The notes: a model not told the origin generated them from the sequence alone. A DNA stretch of 64,000 bases from Panulirus ornatus (GCF_036320965.1 NC_092271.1:28467036-28531035), one strand, 5' to 3'; counted from the first letter of the stretch, positions 1 through 12,478 are shown. A program made the numbers and translations.

Positions 1-79
1 ACCCACGGGTGGGAACGTTGGGTCAGCCCCGACCCACGGGTGGGAACGCTGGGTCAGCCCCGACCCACGGGTGGGAACG
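1..79. repeat. 31-bp tandem repeat, 2.5 copies, cut by window edge
   Basis: The unit begins ACCCACGGGTGGGAACG and restarts at 1, 32 and 63; the third copy decays at about 79. The unit contains the inverted pair ACCCACGGGT. The array probably continues to the left of the window. Confidence 0.85.
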
Positions 80-357
80 AAGGAACAGCTGAGGGAAAAG
101 TAATAAAGGCGGGGGGAGGGGAGACCTACAGCCACCAGAAGGCAGGTGTGTATGACTGTACACCTGGCATGGGCAAGTATAACCGTCACACTATGTCCAG
201 TGTTGGTCTGGTAACCACTCAGCCCTGGGACAACCCCATGACTCAGGTAACTAAGGAGGGAGGGGACAAAAATACAGAGATCTTTTTAAATGAACTAACA
301 CCTTTGTATAACATCCATCACAATTAACACGACAAACAACCACCCAAACAAGATCAG
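80..357. other. Unannotated non-coding stretch
   Basis: I see no conserved coding frame, RNA gene or repeat. The open frame running through it is 95 codons of low-complexity sequence and has no recognisable protein similarity. Confidence 0.5.
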
Positions 358-660
358 CAGTTCCCCTGGCTGCAACGGTAGCCGAATGAACGGCTAGTAC
401 ACAGCAGCAACAGCTGGAAAACAGAAGCGCGAACGGCTGGGTCATAACAGCAACAACACCAACAGAAACAGCTGGATCACAGCTGCTACAATAGCTGGGA
501 TCACTGGAACACCACCACCACAAAAAGCACGAACAGCTGGAAGAAAGTACCAACATCATCAGCAGCAGCTGTTGTGACACATCAGCATCAGCATCAACAG
601 CTGGTACACAGCACCAACAGATGGAAGACACCACCAGCAGGAACAGTTGGAAGACAGCAG
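358..660. repeat. Degenerate AACAGCTGG-rich minisatellite
   Basis: The motif AACAGCTGGAA or a close variant recurs about ten times among CAG/CAC triplets, for example near 409, 469, 530, 597 and 642. The copies are too diverged for a fixed period. It contains many CAGCTG E-box cores, but in a repeat this is probably incidental. Confidence 0.6.
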
Positions 661-1139
661 TCCCCGTGGCCGATAGAGACGGTGGGGTGAGAAGCGTCCT
701 GACCGGCCCCGCCGGCCGATCAATGGAGACAACGTAAGTGTGACGTGTTGGCTGTGACGCAACACCACGCCACGCCACGCCCAGGCCGTCACCACACCAC
801 GCCCGTAACTCACACATTACGGCTAGATCTCTCGAGTTCCTCAGTGAGTGAGTTTCCGTGCCTTTCATGCCCTGGCCGTTCCACCCTGACAGAGTTCCTG
901 TACATGAAGCAAGACTTCCTCAACGCCCTCCACGCGGCCAAAAGGAGGGCCATTGGTGGTGGTGAGAGGCAGGTGGGCGTGAGGTGTCCCTTCCCCAATC
1001 AGAGTCAACCAACCAAGAGAGACAATATCACCAACATGGCAATAGTAAATGGTCCCCGAACCCTCATCTGATGTACTGGTCAAGCCTAGACCTGGTGTAC
1101 TGCCTCCCCTCACCTCGTCTACTATCCGAGAACCCCTAA
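661..1139. other. Unannotated non-coding stretch
   Basis: Short overlapping open frames occur on both strands without recognisable similarity. CACGCCACGCC-type low-complexity sequence occurs near 765-800. I see nothing else. Confidence 0.5.
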
Positions 1140-1206
1140 CTGGTGTACTGGTCCAGCCTCAACCTGGTGTACTGGTCCAGCCTCAACCTGGTGTACTGCC
1201 CAAGCC
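1140..1206. repeat. 24-bp tandem repeat, nearly 3 copies
   Basis: The unit begins CTGGTGTACTGGTCCAGC and restarts at 1140, 1164 and 1188. A diverged related copy (CCTGGTGTACTGCC) lies upstream near 1091. Confidence 0.8.
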
Positions 1207-2361
1207 TTCAACTGTAGTAATTCCCAGCCCCCGACGTCCCTCGCCTCCTCTCCATAAATGGCCATAAAGTTTGCGGGCCACAATCCCTCCGGCTACATAC
1301 AAGTACCCCTTCTCCCACCTCCATCTTTCCTGCCTGCCCCGTCACAGCTTTACACTCCATCCGTCCCGCGGCCCGTCCTGCCTTGGTGCTCCTTCTCCCT
1401 GCATATCACACATCCTGCTACCAGTGTCACACAGCCTGCAGACCGCCGGCCATACCTTGGTGCTCCCCACTATCCCATACCTTGGAACACCCTCCCCTCA
1501 ACCTACGTCCTCCCGGCCTGTCCGTCTCCAGTGATCAAGTCCTGGTGTCATTTCTTTCCTCCTCCACCTCACACGACCGTGTCCCCCACTTCTGCCTGCC
1601 GTGCCCGCTCCCTTCACTCCTGGTAGAAAGCATCTTCCTGCCTGGTCCCCCGTCTCCACCGACCTGGTCATCCTCCCCACTCTTACCAACTGTGGAGGGC
1701 ATGTCCTACCCTCCCCAGCCATGCGTCCCTCTCTTACCTTACCCTACAGCTTCCCGTCCTCCTCACTCTCACCTCTACCCCCCACCCCCAAAGTCTGCCC
1801 AAGGAAGTCCAGTAATCTCGAGGGGACCTGAGTCACCATTTGCCAGCAGTATCAGACGTAGGAGGCAGCAGCGCACTAGTATACCCCCCCCCCTTCTCCC
1901 ATCACTCGGACTCATACCTATCACTCTACCCAATCTTCACACCAACAATTACCTTCCAGGTTAACTACAACCGCCACAGTAACCATAACACCACCCCGCA
2001 CCCCCCTTCCTTCCTACAACTTTCCCAACATATCCTACTGACCTATCTCTGTGGGGCCCTTCCCATCCCCGTCTCCCATTACCAAGGGCGCTCTCCTCCT
2101 GCGCCACAAAAAACTCGGGTCCCACACACTCACTGGTGGCGGTGGTGGAGTGGCCCGGAGGTGGCGGTGGGACAGCCACACACGCACCCCACCCGGCCCC
2201 CTCGCCGGATGTGGGGCAAGAAGCAGCCAAGTGATGACGACTCAGTCATGGTCAGGACGACACAACACTCGCAACCCTCCATCATCATCATACACATACA
2301 GATTCTATACCTCCATGTAAACACAGAGAACGTACAGAGTACACACAAAAAAAAAACATGC

Positions 2362-2362
<1 letters not shown>
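1207..2362. other. Pyrimidine-rich non-coding stretch
   Basis: Long C/T-rich sequence at about 1215-2110 (many CCTCCC, CACCTC and CCCCCC runs) opens proline/serine-rich frames in several registers at once. That is the signature of composition rather than coding. No splice-bounded exon is recognisable. Confidence 0.55.

Positions 2363-2398
<36 letters not shown>
2363..2398. repeat. (CA)n microsatellite
   Basis: About 17 uninterrupted CA dinucleotides, preceded by a 10-A run. Confidence 0.95.
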
Positions 2399-2400
<2 letters not shown>

Positions 2401-3606
2401 GTCACAATCACACGTTAAGTACATGAAGCCCTCGGCACAACACCTAACACAATAACTCAAGACATCTACAAAAACAATAGGGCGGCAATCCCTGCCCGTG
2501 GCGTAGTTCCTCCGGCGCGCCGGGTGCGACACTGCTGGGGATCATCCTGCCCCACGTGGGAGTCAAGAGTCGCTAGGGAAACTACACTGCTCGAGATGGA
2601 AGAAGGCGATCATACCGCAGGCCTGAGTGGTGAAGCACGAAGCATGGGGCAGGAGGGTCAGAGTACCAGTCCCATGGAAGGTCGACGATTATCGTACAGT
2701 GAACATTACAAGATGGTGTACTTATACAATGGAGGATGGCCAATCATCGTCCACTAAATATGGTACGATGGTGCACTTGTACTATGGAAAGACATGAACC
2801 TGGGATGATCATGTACGTCATACACAAGCAGAACTCCTTCACAGAGGGGGTGGGAGGGGGGAAGCATCAAAAATTAATCAACAAGAAAGCATTACCCAAC
2901 AGATCACGACCAAGACAATTACTCAGCAAAACATCCAGGAAGGGGATGGTTCAGCTCCACAAAGGGAGGGGCAGGGGAATTATTCCACCGCTCACAGAAT
3001 ACGGGATTACTCAACTCAGCCGAGGGTTGAGGATGTACGCTACACTACTGGCACATCTGCCCTGACTCATGTTGATACACCTTCCTGGAACGTGGCAACA
3101 TGGCATCAGGTACACCACAAGCTAGTGTAGGTGAGGCAACACCTGGCTACACTAACCTTGCAGGATAATACTTAGGAAAACCTCTAGACTAACGATACCA
3201 TAACACCACAATTCTCGCCACGTATGACCTGCAACTAATCCAACCGTTCGGGAAAAAGCTACACACCACCACCATCCTAGCTACCCTCACCTCCTGCCAC
3301 CAGAGATCCCTGGTCCCCAAGGTGCAGATCGCCACCACATCCACACCGACCTTACCTGACTTCGCACAAACAAAAATTGTGTACAGACTGGCTTTAGATT
3401 CCCCTCCCCCGGCCCCAACATTTGCACAGCCCCACTGCTTATCCTGAATATATTTTTTCTATGTATTTCCAGCCTTCGTGCCAGTTAATGCAATAAACTG
3501 TTACTGTAATTATAATAATTATTACTATCATTATCATTACTATTATCAGTATTTCATGATCAACAGTTTTCACATGAGGTGAGCTGTGGAAAGGTAAGTG
3601 CCAAGG
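2399..3606. other. Unannotated non-coding stretch
   Basis: There is no recognisable gene. A short imperfect AT-rich stretch with TTATTA/TCATTA repeats lies at about 3507-3550, with AATAAA at about 3491. This could be the relic of a polyadenylated insertion, but no upstream coding part was seen. Confidence 0.45.
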
Positions 3607-4340
3607 TAGCGCCCCGTGTTCCCAGCGTGCTCACTATACTGCTCTTACCTCACCCAGGGTAGCGCCCCGTGTTCCCAGCGTGCTCACTATACTGCTCTTA
3701 CCTCACCCAGGGTAGCACCCCGTGTTCCCAGCGTGCTCACTATACTGCTCTTACCTCACCCAGGGTAGCGCCCCGTGTTCCCAGCGTGCTCACTATACTG
3801 CTCTTACCTCACCCAGGGTAGCGCCCCGTGTTCCCAGCGTGCTCACTATACTGCTCTTACCTCACCCAGGGTAGCGCCCCGTGTTCCCAGCGTGCTCACT
3901 ATACTGCTCTTACCTCACCCAGGGTAGCGCCCCGTGTTCCCAGCGTGCTCACTATACTGCTCTTACCTCACCCAGGGTAGCGCCCCGTGTTCCCAGCGTG
4001 CTCACTATACTGCTCTTACCTCACCCAGGGTAGCGCCCCGTGTTCCCAGCGTGCTCACTATACTGCTCTTACCTCACCCAGGGTAGCGCCCCGTGTTCCC
4101 AGCGTGCTCACTATACTGCTCTTACCTCACCCAGGGTAGCGCCCCGTGTTCCCAGCGTGCTCACAATACTGCTCTTACCTCACCCAGGGTAGCGCCCCGT
4201 GTTCCCAGCGTGCTCACTATACTGCTCTTACCTCACCCAGGGTAGCGCCCCGTGTTCCCAGCGTGCTCACTATACTGCTCTTACCTCACCCAGGGTAGCG
4301 CCCCGTGTTCCCAGCGTGCTCACTATACTGCTCTTACCTC
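3607..4340. repeat. 53-bp minisatellite, 14 near-identical copies
   Basis: The unit begins TAGCGCCCCGTGTTCCCAGC and restarts every 53 bp (3607, 3660, 3713 ... 4296). Copies differ at only a few single bases, for example GCACCCC at about 3715 and CACAATACTG at about 4163. The last copy breaks off at TTACCTC before unrelated CCCCTGCGG. The high identity points to recent expansion or ongoing homogenisation. A 94-codon plus-strand frame inside is a repeat artefact. Confidence 0.97.
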
Positions 4341-5789
4341 CCCCTGCGGCCACAACTGTTGGACACTCGGGTAACATGTCCAGTTCTGTGTCAACATCAA
4401 CCTCAGTAATGTGCTGTGAGGATCGCTCCTCCACCCCACTCCTCTTACTAAGGTGTCGTTCAACCATTTCAACGAGAAGATAAGACCCTACGGTATATGA
4501 GCGTGACCTTCACTGTGATTCTTTAACCTTAGGTCAAAAGGTTGGCCATCGTACTCAAACGTCGTATCGTAATGCTACAGAGGTCAACAATAGAAGGTCA
4601 TTCCTGTGAAATGAAGCACATACACCGTCTCCCGTCAATCACTGATCCTCTAGCTAAATTTTCTGTTGCCATGAGGGAGGAGTGTGAGTACCCATGTCAT
4701 TATGAGTCTAAATGGCCACCCTCACACAGGGTCTTGATATGCTGTTTAACATTCAATATGAGGCACCATTCACAGTGCTCTCGCGTGTTGACGATATCAA
4801 TCCTAAACCTCATCATAATCACGTACCAAATCATATGTCTGCTCCCTCGCTCCAGTGTAGAGTTCATGTGGGAATGGCCGCCCTCAGTCCAGGACCATTA
4901 TCGCCAACACTTGGCCTGCCACGTACACAATTATCATCATATGACGTCAACAACTGCCCTTTGACGTAAGTGTTCAAGAGGAGGTCGCCACAGGTTAACC
5001 TCATTGGCCATACCCGACCAAGCCGTAGTTTGTAAACAGTAAACTGGAAATTATTGTTGACACTGTATAGCGCATTGTTGCATGTCAACCAGCAAGCTTT
5101 ACACATTACCCTCCAACACCACCACCCTCCTCCTGCTGACTCCCTCCCTCCCCCTGCCAGAGCATCCTCACCCCTGCTACAAGCCCCCACCCCACCAACA
5201 CAACACCACTGGCCCCTTACCTCTGATCCTCCCTTGCTCAACCCTCCACCAACCATATTCTTATTGATATCACCTCCCATCCCTCCCGTGCGAACCCCTC
5301 CTATCCAACCTTCCCACCCCTCCCACCCTTCCTTAGTGAACCCCTCGTAGCGAACCGTCCCATCCCTAGCCCTTCATCGTGGATCTCTCTTGTCCTTCCT
5401 TTATGAATCCCTCCTAACCCTTCATCGTGAAACCTCTCTCATCCCTCTACAGTTAACACCTCTCACCCCTCCCGTCCCTCCCTTGTAAACCCCTCCTAGC
5501 CCTTCATCATGACCCCTTCCCATCATATAATTATGCTAATGACATCAAATACCAATGATAAGCCTGTACATAAAGGACAACATAACACACATTAGCACAA
5601 GTATTTAAACATCTTTCCTTTACAGAATAGCAGCTGAGGTCCTCCCCAGAACATGCGGGAGTTGTTATAATTGACTCAGGCTGTGCTTTTCATTCATTCT
5701 TGCCCAAACTATCTTCATGCCAGTATTCTCTCTCTCCAGACGACGTAGTGGTCATTCATTACTATTTTCCTACTGCCTGATGTGCCGCA
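4341..5789. other. Unannotated non-coding stretch, C/T-rich in the middle
   Basis: Pyrimidine-rich sequence at about 5104-5520 has loosely repeated CCCTTCATCGTG / CCCTCC modules. A TGACGTCA (CRE) palindrome stands alone at 4942-4949. No gene is recognised. Confidence 0.5.
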
Positions 5790-6004
5790 GGGAGTGGTGC
5801 GTAGGGAGGAGCTTTCTGCTTTATTGTCTTTAACTATAGTGGTGATTGGGAAGGAACCATCTTGTCATAGCATCCCGTCTCCATCTATAGCAGTGGGTGG
5901 GGAGGAGCCTTAAGCTTCACTGTCTCCATCTACAGTGGTGGGCGGGGAGGAGCCATCTTGTTATAATATCCCGTCTCCATCTATAATGGTGGGTGGAGCA
6001 GCCT
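5790..6004. repeat. Degenerate ~50-60-bp tandem repeat, 4 copies
   Basis: The module CTCCATCTATAGCAGTGGG followed by TGGGGAGGAGCC recurs with changes near 5820, 5880, 5927 and 5972. Confidence 0.65.
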
Positions 6005-6565
6005 AACCTCATTTCCGAACATTTCTGTTACGTTACACTTTATAACGAAGAGGCCTCAAGCCTGACACTACAGCCGCGGTGCACGGACATACTCCGGTTT
6101 CCCTCAACATGCAGGGTTCCAGTGACACAGCTGTGCCACGATGTCTTTCAATAAAACCTTGGCCATTTTTGCCACTGGATACCATCCTGAGCGACAAGGT
6201 AAGTTACGTGTGAGCTACAGAATGACATCCGTAACACCCACATGCTGCTAACATCACTCTATACTGCCCTCCCACCCCTCAGCCAACCCTACTATACACC
6301 AATCTATTCATCCACTCGCTTCCCTTCTGGTCCAAGCAATGACAAGCTCATCCACACCTGACATCAACCCACTCCCCCCACCCTGCCTGTCGCACAATCA
6401 TCTACATCCTCACCTAACTGCCACTCAGCCACATCCCCATCCACCCACACATCTCCAACTCACTCACCAAGTACCTGACCATACGCAGTACTGCACGCTA
6501 CACCAACACCTGACAATATAACCACACCTGAGAGTCCAGGCAGTGTGAGGAAGCGAGCCAGGAGG

Positions 6566-6567
<2 letters not shown>
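6005..6567. other. Unannotated non-coding stretch
   Basis: CA/CC-rich sequence; no recognisable gene or repeat unit. Confidence 0.45.

Positions 6568-6637
<70 letters not shown>
6568..6637. repeat. (GT)n microsatellite
   Basis: About 35 uninterrupted GT dinucleotides. All frames crossing it are spurious. Confidence 0.97.
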
Positions 6638-6639
<2 letters not shown>

Positions 6640-6859
6640 GGGCATGTTTGTGGTCGAAGGGTGAGGGACGGCGCCAACGTTGTCGTCTCCAGCCCTGCCA
6701 GCAGACGGACGGACGGCACCATGACTCACCCTCCACTGCAGTTCAGGGTAGGATAACTTAGGACTGGTCAGGGTTCAGCAGGCTACCACGTTAGGTCAGG
6801 CATGATCGCACTACACTCCTTTTATTACGTTTCCTCACAAGTAAATCACCAATGTCACG

Positions 6860-6861
<2 letters not shown>

Positions 6862-6909
<48 letters not shown>
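6862..6909. repeat. (GT)n microsatellite
   Basis: About 24 GT dinucleotides, 220 bp after the previous tract. Confidence 0.95.
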
Positions 6910-6912
<3 letters not shown>

Positions 6913-6989
6913 AGTGGCAAAAGTTCATCACCTGAACGCTCACCAAGTCTTGACCTTATGTACGTATACATGTACACCATAGCTTACCC

Positions 6990-7125
6990 CAGCAACCCAT
7001 TAACCGACTGGTCTCATTGGGGAAAATAAGTAACTAGACTGACTGTGCCGTAGATGCCCGGTCTGGGGCTCGAACGTAGCCCCGTAAGATTCGTAAGTCG
7101 AAACATTAACCACTACACTAAAAAG
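6990..7125 (-). mobile_element. tRNA-derived SINE (degraded)
   Basis: On the minus strand a pol III A-box-like TAGTGTAGTGGTTA (plus 7107-7120) is followed about 40 nt later by a B-box-like GTTCGAGCCC (plus 7066-7075). The tRNA-like part does not fold cleanly: the T stem has mismatches when the B box is placed in register. It is followed by a non-tRNA body that resembles the body at 17613-17689 (CCATT-A-CGAC, then GGGGA-AATAA, then a GACTGTG-like segment). I therefore call it a SINE rather than a functional tRNA gene. The parent tRNA is not identifiable. Confidence 0.6.
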
Positions 7126-7362
7126 AAGAAAGCTTGACAGTGAAATTATCTACCTGCAGTGTACAGGGTGGGGGAATTCTACACTCATGAGACCCCATCT
7201 CCTGATCTTTCTCTACATCCATACAACTTTTTAAACTTAATGCTTTCAACATTCACATCTCCATTACTCGCTATATTCCATGAACCCACTACTTACATGT
7301 AAAAATACTTCTTGACATCTTTTCCAACACGTTACATGCTTCATCATATGATATGGCCCCTC

Positions 7363-7389
7363 TGTGTGTGTGTGTGTGTGTGTGTGTGT
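7363..7389. repeat. (GT)n microsatellite
   Basis: About 13 GT dinucleotides. Confidence 0.9.
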
Positions 7390-8032
7390 ACATGGTTCTT
7401 GGCTGCCACTGCAGCATCTGGTACTGCACCAGTCCATCCATGGTAATGATGTCATCACCCACAGTCATAGCCTCCGACACACCCAAGTAATATGAGCTTC
7501 AAGAAGCAAGTCATAGTTAAGAGAGAAAAAAATCCTGGCGATTCAACTTAGCGTTTAAAGTACATCTCAAGAGAGTTAACATGTCTTGTTTTCCCTTATG
7601 CCCTGCCATCTGACACAGCTTTCTCCTGACCAACAAGATGGAAATAGGTAGTTTCTTTTTTTTTCTTTCCCCCGCAACCAACAATGACTGTAAACCTTCT
7701 ATTTCCTGAGGAGTCCTTGGAGCAAACACCCCCTTCACCTCGCGTCAATATGCCTCCAAGTCCAGCAAGGTACCTGCGCGCGCACACCAAACCTGCATTA
7801 CACACTACGGTAAACAATGCTGAAGCTGACCCCAGTCTCTCATTCACCATTACAGGCGACAGCATGAACAATGATACATTTCTGTTACCAAGTCATTACA
7901 GGTGTAAAACTCTCTACCATTCGGTTTACTATTGAGTCTAATCAGTATGGGTAAACATCAGTGTTCCCACTTCAGAAAGGAAACTCTGTTGTGACGAAGT
8001 GCTACAGTATGATCAGCTCCACACCAAAGCAC
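7390..8032. other. Unannotated non-coding stretch
   Basis: Short overlapping open frames occur on both strands near 7600-7930 without recognisable motifs. A polypyrimidine run lies at 7652-7671. Confidence 0.45.
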
Positions 8033-8127
8033 CAGGACGAACTACAGCTGCACTAACGACACTAGGTTGAACTACAGATGCAATAACCACATCAGGACGA
8101 ACTACAGCTGTACTAACGACAATCGTA
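8033..8127. repeat. 30-bp tandem repeat, 3 copies
   Basis: The core ACTACAGCTGCACTAACGAC restarts at 8041, 8071 and 8101; the middle copy is the most diverged. Confidence 0.85.
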
Positions 8128-8489
8128 AAGACTTGCCAGTTAAGTAACTAACTACACCAATTAGAGTTACCATATTACTAACTAGTGTACGTTCAGGCTG
8201 CCCCTCCTGGATCTGAGGTGCTCGTCAACACCAGTACCAGCCCATACCTAGGGGTCAAACCTTCCCACCTTGACCCAGGCTACATCAGGTGTCACTTGTA
8301 CCTCGTATGACCCAGGGGATCTACCTGGCCTTACTCAAGCCCGTGCACTTACCGCGGGACCCCCGCATGCCGGAACACCTTCCCATAATTACCTGCCGAC
8401 AGAGAAATAGAGAGAGAATGCATTAAGACCCAGCAAGTGCAGCTGTTAAAATAGTATTACTTACACCACATCATCTTCCACTACAAATC

Positions 8490-8640
8490 TAAAGGTAGGT
8501 CAGCGCTACAGGTCAGTCATCTACAGACAGGTCACTGCAAAAGGTGAGTCATCTAAGATTACAAGCCAGTCATCACATGTAGGTTACAAGTGAGTTATCT
8601 GAAGGTTACAGGCGAGTCATCTCGAGACAGGTCAACGTCA
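8490..8640. repeat. Degenerate short tandem repeat (CAGTCATC/GGTTACA modules)
   Basis: Modules like GGTCAGTCATCTACAGACA and GGTTACAGGCGAGTCATC recur 6-7 times at 20-33 bp spacing. The boundaries are uncertain. Confidence 0.5.
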
Positions 8641-10165
8641 CTGCTGCCACACTAAGGTTATCATTTATGTCGAAGGTTACAGTCACGAGGAAGTCGTGGT
8701 GGAAGCCAGACCTCAGTAAAACTTAGAAATGGATGAGATATACAAGTAAGCAGAGAAGCAGGGAAACACCCATTAGTTCTGGAGGAAGCTGAAAAGCTGC
8801 CTACCTGAAAGAGGGAGGTTGTAGCTGTTGTAAAAATAAAGTAAAAACGTTCCACAGATTAGCGGTGATTTGTGCCGCAAGAACGGCTAATTTATTGTGC
8901 ACTCTTATGCATCCTGTGGACGGTGGTGTGAGGTGACACATTCTTAAGGTGACAGCGGCCGTGTAGTAGCCAGGAAATGCAGTGGCCTGCCCATCTGGCT
9001 AATAGCGGGGGGTACACACACAAGCAGCCACTTCTAAGGATACTGAAGCAATATCTAATAACGTGGAAAACAGGAGCAATAATGCCATCTAAAGTAAGCG
9101 GATGAGTTTTGAGATCACACATAAATATCAGATAAAAGAGGATAATGTAGACTATTCTGCCAAGTAGGCAGGCACGTCTGATACCTCCCCAGATGGGAAA
9201 TTGGTACTTCATACAGACAATAACAATCTTCTTCATTGTTCAAGCGCCATCCAGAAGCATTTTCCACATCGGCATAAGTTTCTGTTTCTATGAGAGTGAC
9301 TCCGCTACTTGTACAATATGCTCAAGGTTTCCAAGATAAGTTAGATGTTACGTGTGTATACTGACTATGTTTGCTGAGCTCGGGGAACGGCAGATCCATC
9401 AAAGAAAATGGGAAAGATCTAAGAGATTCAGAAAGATAGTGTCAGAAACATTTTCCAAGAGTAAAGTAGGTTGTAGCTTGCATACACTAACGCAATCATT
9501 CCTCACTACCTATCAATCATATCAGCGTTTAATAATAACACGGAACTGCGCCAAAATAAGCTAAACTGCTGAGGAAGGTATCAATACAAGCTGATGTGTT
9601 AAACTAACGCAGTGCCTCCTCCCCTGAGCCCTGAGGCCAGCCACCCCTGCTCTGTGCCTCAACCAGTGAGCGGGAGTGTGCGGTGGGAGAGAGAGGACCC
9701 GGGGAGAGGAGAGAGACAGGAGGTAAGAGCCCCCCCACCGTGGGGTCTGGACAGCCCGTGAGCCGGTCTTCACCAGTTAAACGCTCTCTTTCTCAGGCCG
9801 ACACGCACGCAGGCCGAGGAGACTCCAGGTCCGCTCGGCTGGCCGGCCACTCCTCCTTCCGTCGCCACTCACATCTGACGCAAACACTCAACAGCACACT
9901 CACACCTCCCTCTAGAACATCTTACACTCATAAACCAACAAACAAGTATGTGGAGGGATGGGAGGGAGCAAAGTTCATGGAACTTGCCCTGACTGTGGTC
10001 AAACTGACTGGTGTGAGGATCACATGACGTACACAGTGAGGTGTAACGTGAAGCAAGAGAGTAGCCTCACCACCCTCGGCTCGGCTCACTGGTGCACGAG
10101 AACTCTGTATCACAAAACAAGTGGACATTATCCCTGCTCATTAAATAAACATTACACACACGTTG

Positions 10166-10168
<3 letters not shown>
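8641..10168. other. Unannotated non-coding stretch
   Basis: No gene, RNA or repeat recognised. A CG-rich segment near 9650-9850 lacks a coherent frame. Confidence 0.45.

Positions 10169-10222
<54 letters not shown>
10169..10222. repeat. (TA)n microsatellite
   Basis: About 27 TA dinucleotides. Confidence 0.97.
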
Positions 10223-10225
<3 letters not shown>

Positions 10226-10669
10226 CTGAGGATGAGTCACATCTGGTTACATACAGACAGAACAGTAAAGTATCACATTACCCCAACAATACAGACAGCA
10301 TAACAATGTATAGGATTTCATTCCTTACATATGTCACTACACACAGTGCAGTACAATGATGGCAGACGAGCACGGTGTTGTGTGTGTGAGGTGTGTTGGG
10401 CAATGTTAACCTGGGGGTAGATGGTGTGGAGAGCAGGGGAACTGGGGAGGACCTAGTACCCTCATTATGTGTCCACCTGATCCTTCAGTGTTCGTCTATA
10501 CTCTCCACTCCCCAATCCTGGCCTTCCCCTCCTCAGTCGTCCCTCCAGTTGCCTCCCACCTACCCCCCGCCCGCAGGGACCATCTCCCTCCTGGTCGGTC
10601 ACTTCACTGCACCTCACTAATATTCAGGCCGGCCTTACGGCTTCTCTATTGATTTTTAAGTAGCGAGTT

Positions 10670-10975
10670 GGTTGACGAGGCGCGTGATGGAGAGAGAGGA
10701 GGAGGAAGAGGACGATGAGGGGAGCATGATGGAGGGGGAAGAACAGAAAAGCGTAGTAATGGAAAGAGGAAAATGTTGCGGAATGTGATGATTGAGGGAG
10801 TTTTAGGGTGATGGAGGGGAAGCTGGACCATGGTGGAGGAAGGAGGGTGGGGGAGGACTGGGCGTGGTGGAGAGAGGAGGGAGAAGAGGGCCTGATGAAA
10901 GAAATAGAGGGAGGCCAGCGTGGTTGAGAGGAGAGGGAGGGAGGGAGAAGAGGCCGTGATGGGGACCAAGCAGGA
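10670..10975. repeat. Polypurine (GA-rich) tract
   Basis: About 300 bp of strongly purine-rich plus strand (GGAGGAGGAAGAGGA, GGGAGGGAGGGAGAAGAG and similar). Proline/serine-rich frames on the minus strand (up to 153 codons) come from this bias and are not called as genes. Confidence 0.7.
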
Positions 10976-11246
10976 GGAAATTTGATGGGGACACTAAGGT
11001 CGACAAGACGATCACTTTGAGCAAAATCTTCAGGGAGATAATCCTTGGCCAAGAGGGAGCCAGCAAGCGAGGCCAGCCACCACACCTGGCCAGGAGGATC
11101 ACATCAACAAAGTGCTCCCACACACTTCATGTTTCCCTTCATACTTTAGTATGGAGTTACTACCAGTGACGCAAGGTTCACATACACACCAATCACACTG
11201 TCATAACATGAGAGGAATCAAATAACTTTCATCTATGATGGCAACA

Positions 11247-11462
11247 TGTTGCTGGACCTTCTCTGGAAGGGCTATGTAGCAGCAGTCTTGGCAATGAGTA
11301 GCTGGAGTTTCTCTGGAATGTCTGTAGCAGCAATCTTTGCGCAGCGCTGCACGACTTTCTCCGGAAGGTCTATGTGGCAGCAGTCTTAACGCCGTGTTGC
11401 TGGACCTTCTCTGGAAGGTCTAGGTGGCGCTAGTCTTGGGCACCATGTTGCTGGACCTTCTA
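11247..11462. repeat. ~50-bp degenerate tandem repeat, 4.3 copies
   Basis: The module GTTGCTGGACCTTCTCTGG followed by an AGCAGTCTT-like end restarts near 11248, 11298, 11345, 11396 and 11447, the last being truncated. Confidence 0.8.
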
Positions 11463-11999
11463 TATAAGCTTATCCAGATTTTGATACACATCTTAGCACT
11501 CCTGGACGGTCCAGACCTCTCAGGGGCGACATCATCCACTAATAGTGAGGTACAACTCCAGAGTCTAAAGCAGACCAGTTGAACACATCACATACAACCC
11601 TGGTCTCGATTCTCATCCCTGACGAGCTAGACACGTTACTTTCACTGGGTTTCAGAAGGTTCCTCTCACATGTTCTTTGTTCCCCTTCAGATGTGGTGTT
11701 CTCAATCCATATAAGGAATGGAGCGACTATGTTGACACACAACCTTTAAGGTTTAAATCAGCTTGATGCTACACAATGCATAACTCTACGAAAGATGATA
11801 CGATAGAGCAATAAGATGCTACAATATTAAATTCAAAAGAAACTTATTAGAATGGAAGTAAGAAAGTCCTTATAGAGTTTAAAAGTAGGCAATGTATTGA
11901 ATAAAATATATGAGAATACAGGAACTGCGAACACCATACATAGGTTTAAAAAGTGTAGAATTCCTCCCATGTACAGTACATATAGATAATTATACAAAT

Positions 12000-12003
<4 letters not shown>
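11463..12003. other. Unannotated non-coding stretch
   Basis: AT-leaning sequence without a recognised gene or repeat. Confidence 0.45.

Positions 12004-12079
<76 letters not shown>
12004..12079. repeat. (TA)n microsatellite
   Basis: About 38 TA dinucleotides. Confidence 0.97.
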
Positions 12080-12081
<2 letters not shown>

Positions 12082-12185
12082 TGCATATAGTTGACACATA
12101 AGTCCTTCGACAAAGGGGGGTAACATGACAGTATAACTTCATCCACAAACTACCAATAAACTATATCCAATAACTTGCCCCCCAA

Positions 12186-12219
<34 letters not shown>
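12186..12219. repeat. (CA)n microsatellite
   Basis: About 17 CA dinucleotides. Confidence 0.95.
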
Positions 12220-12221
<2 letters not shown>

Positions 12222-12350
12222 CCAGCATTAATCTCATAAATATAAATGCAGTTTTCTATCCCCTTAATGAATCACGTGACCGTTTGTAAAAAGGATTTCT
12301 TTTCCCGGGCGGTTTATAACATGAGGCAGCTAACGTCCTGTCATAAGTAC

Positions 12351-12478
12351 AGCACAGGGTTAACCACACTTACGGTGTAGCTCACTGTGACGCCCCCCCC
12401 CCTCCCCCGCCCCGCCACAGCACAGGGTTAACCACACTTACGGTGTAGCTCACTGTGACCCCCCCCCCCCCCGCCACA
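12351..12478. repeat. 68-bp duplication, each copy ending in a poly-C run
   Basis: AGCACAGGGTTAACCACACT and the following bases, to CTCACTGTGAC, occur at 12351 and again at 12419. Each copy is followed by a C-rich run of different length and then CCGCCACAG. The poly-C is a likely site of length variation or assembly error. Confidence 0.85.

Noticed and set aside
3607..4340. Regular repeats with a CRISPR-like look (also 25.6 kb and 41.5 kb)
   Set aside because: Units are contiguous, without unique spacers, in a eukaryotic intronic context. They are minisatellites.
6460..6761. Poly-His-Thr and poly-Cys-Val frames across (GT)n, (CT)n and (TA)n tracts
   Set aside because: Translated microsatellites, also at 2.3, 16.7, 18.7, 22.8, 27.2, 33.3, 39.7 and 51.3 kb.
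7055..7125. A functional tRNA gene
   Set aside because: A and B boxes are present but the T stem mismatches in register and the segment joins a non-tRNA body shared with 17.6 kb; it is better explained as a SINE.
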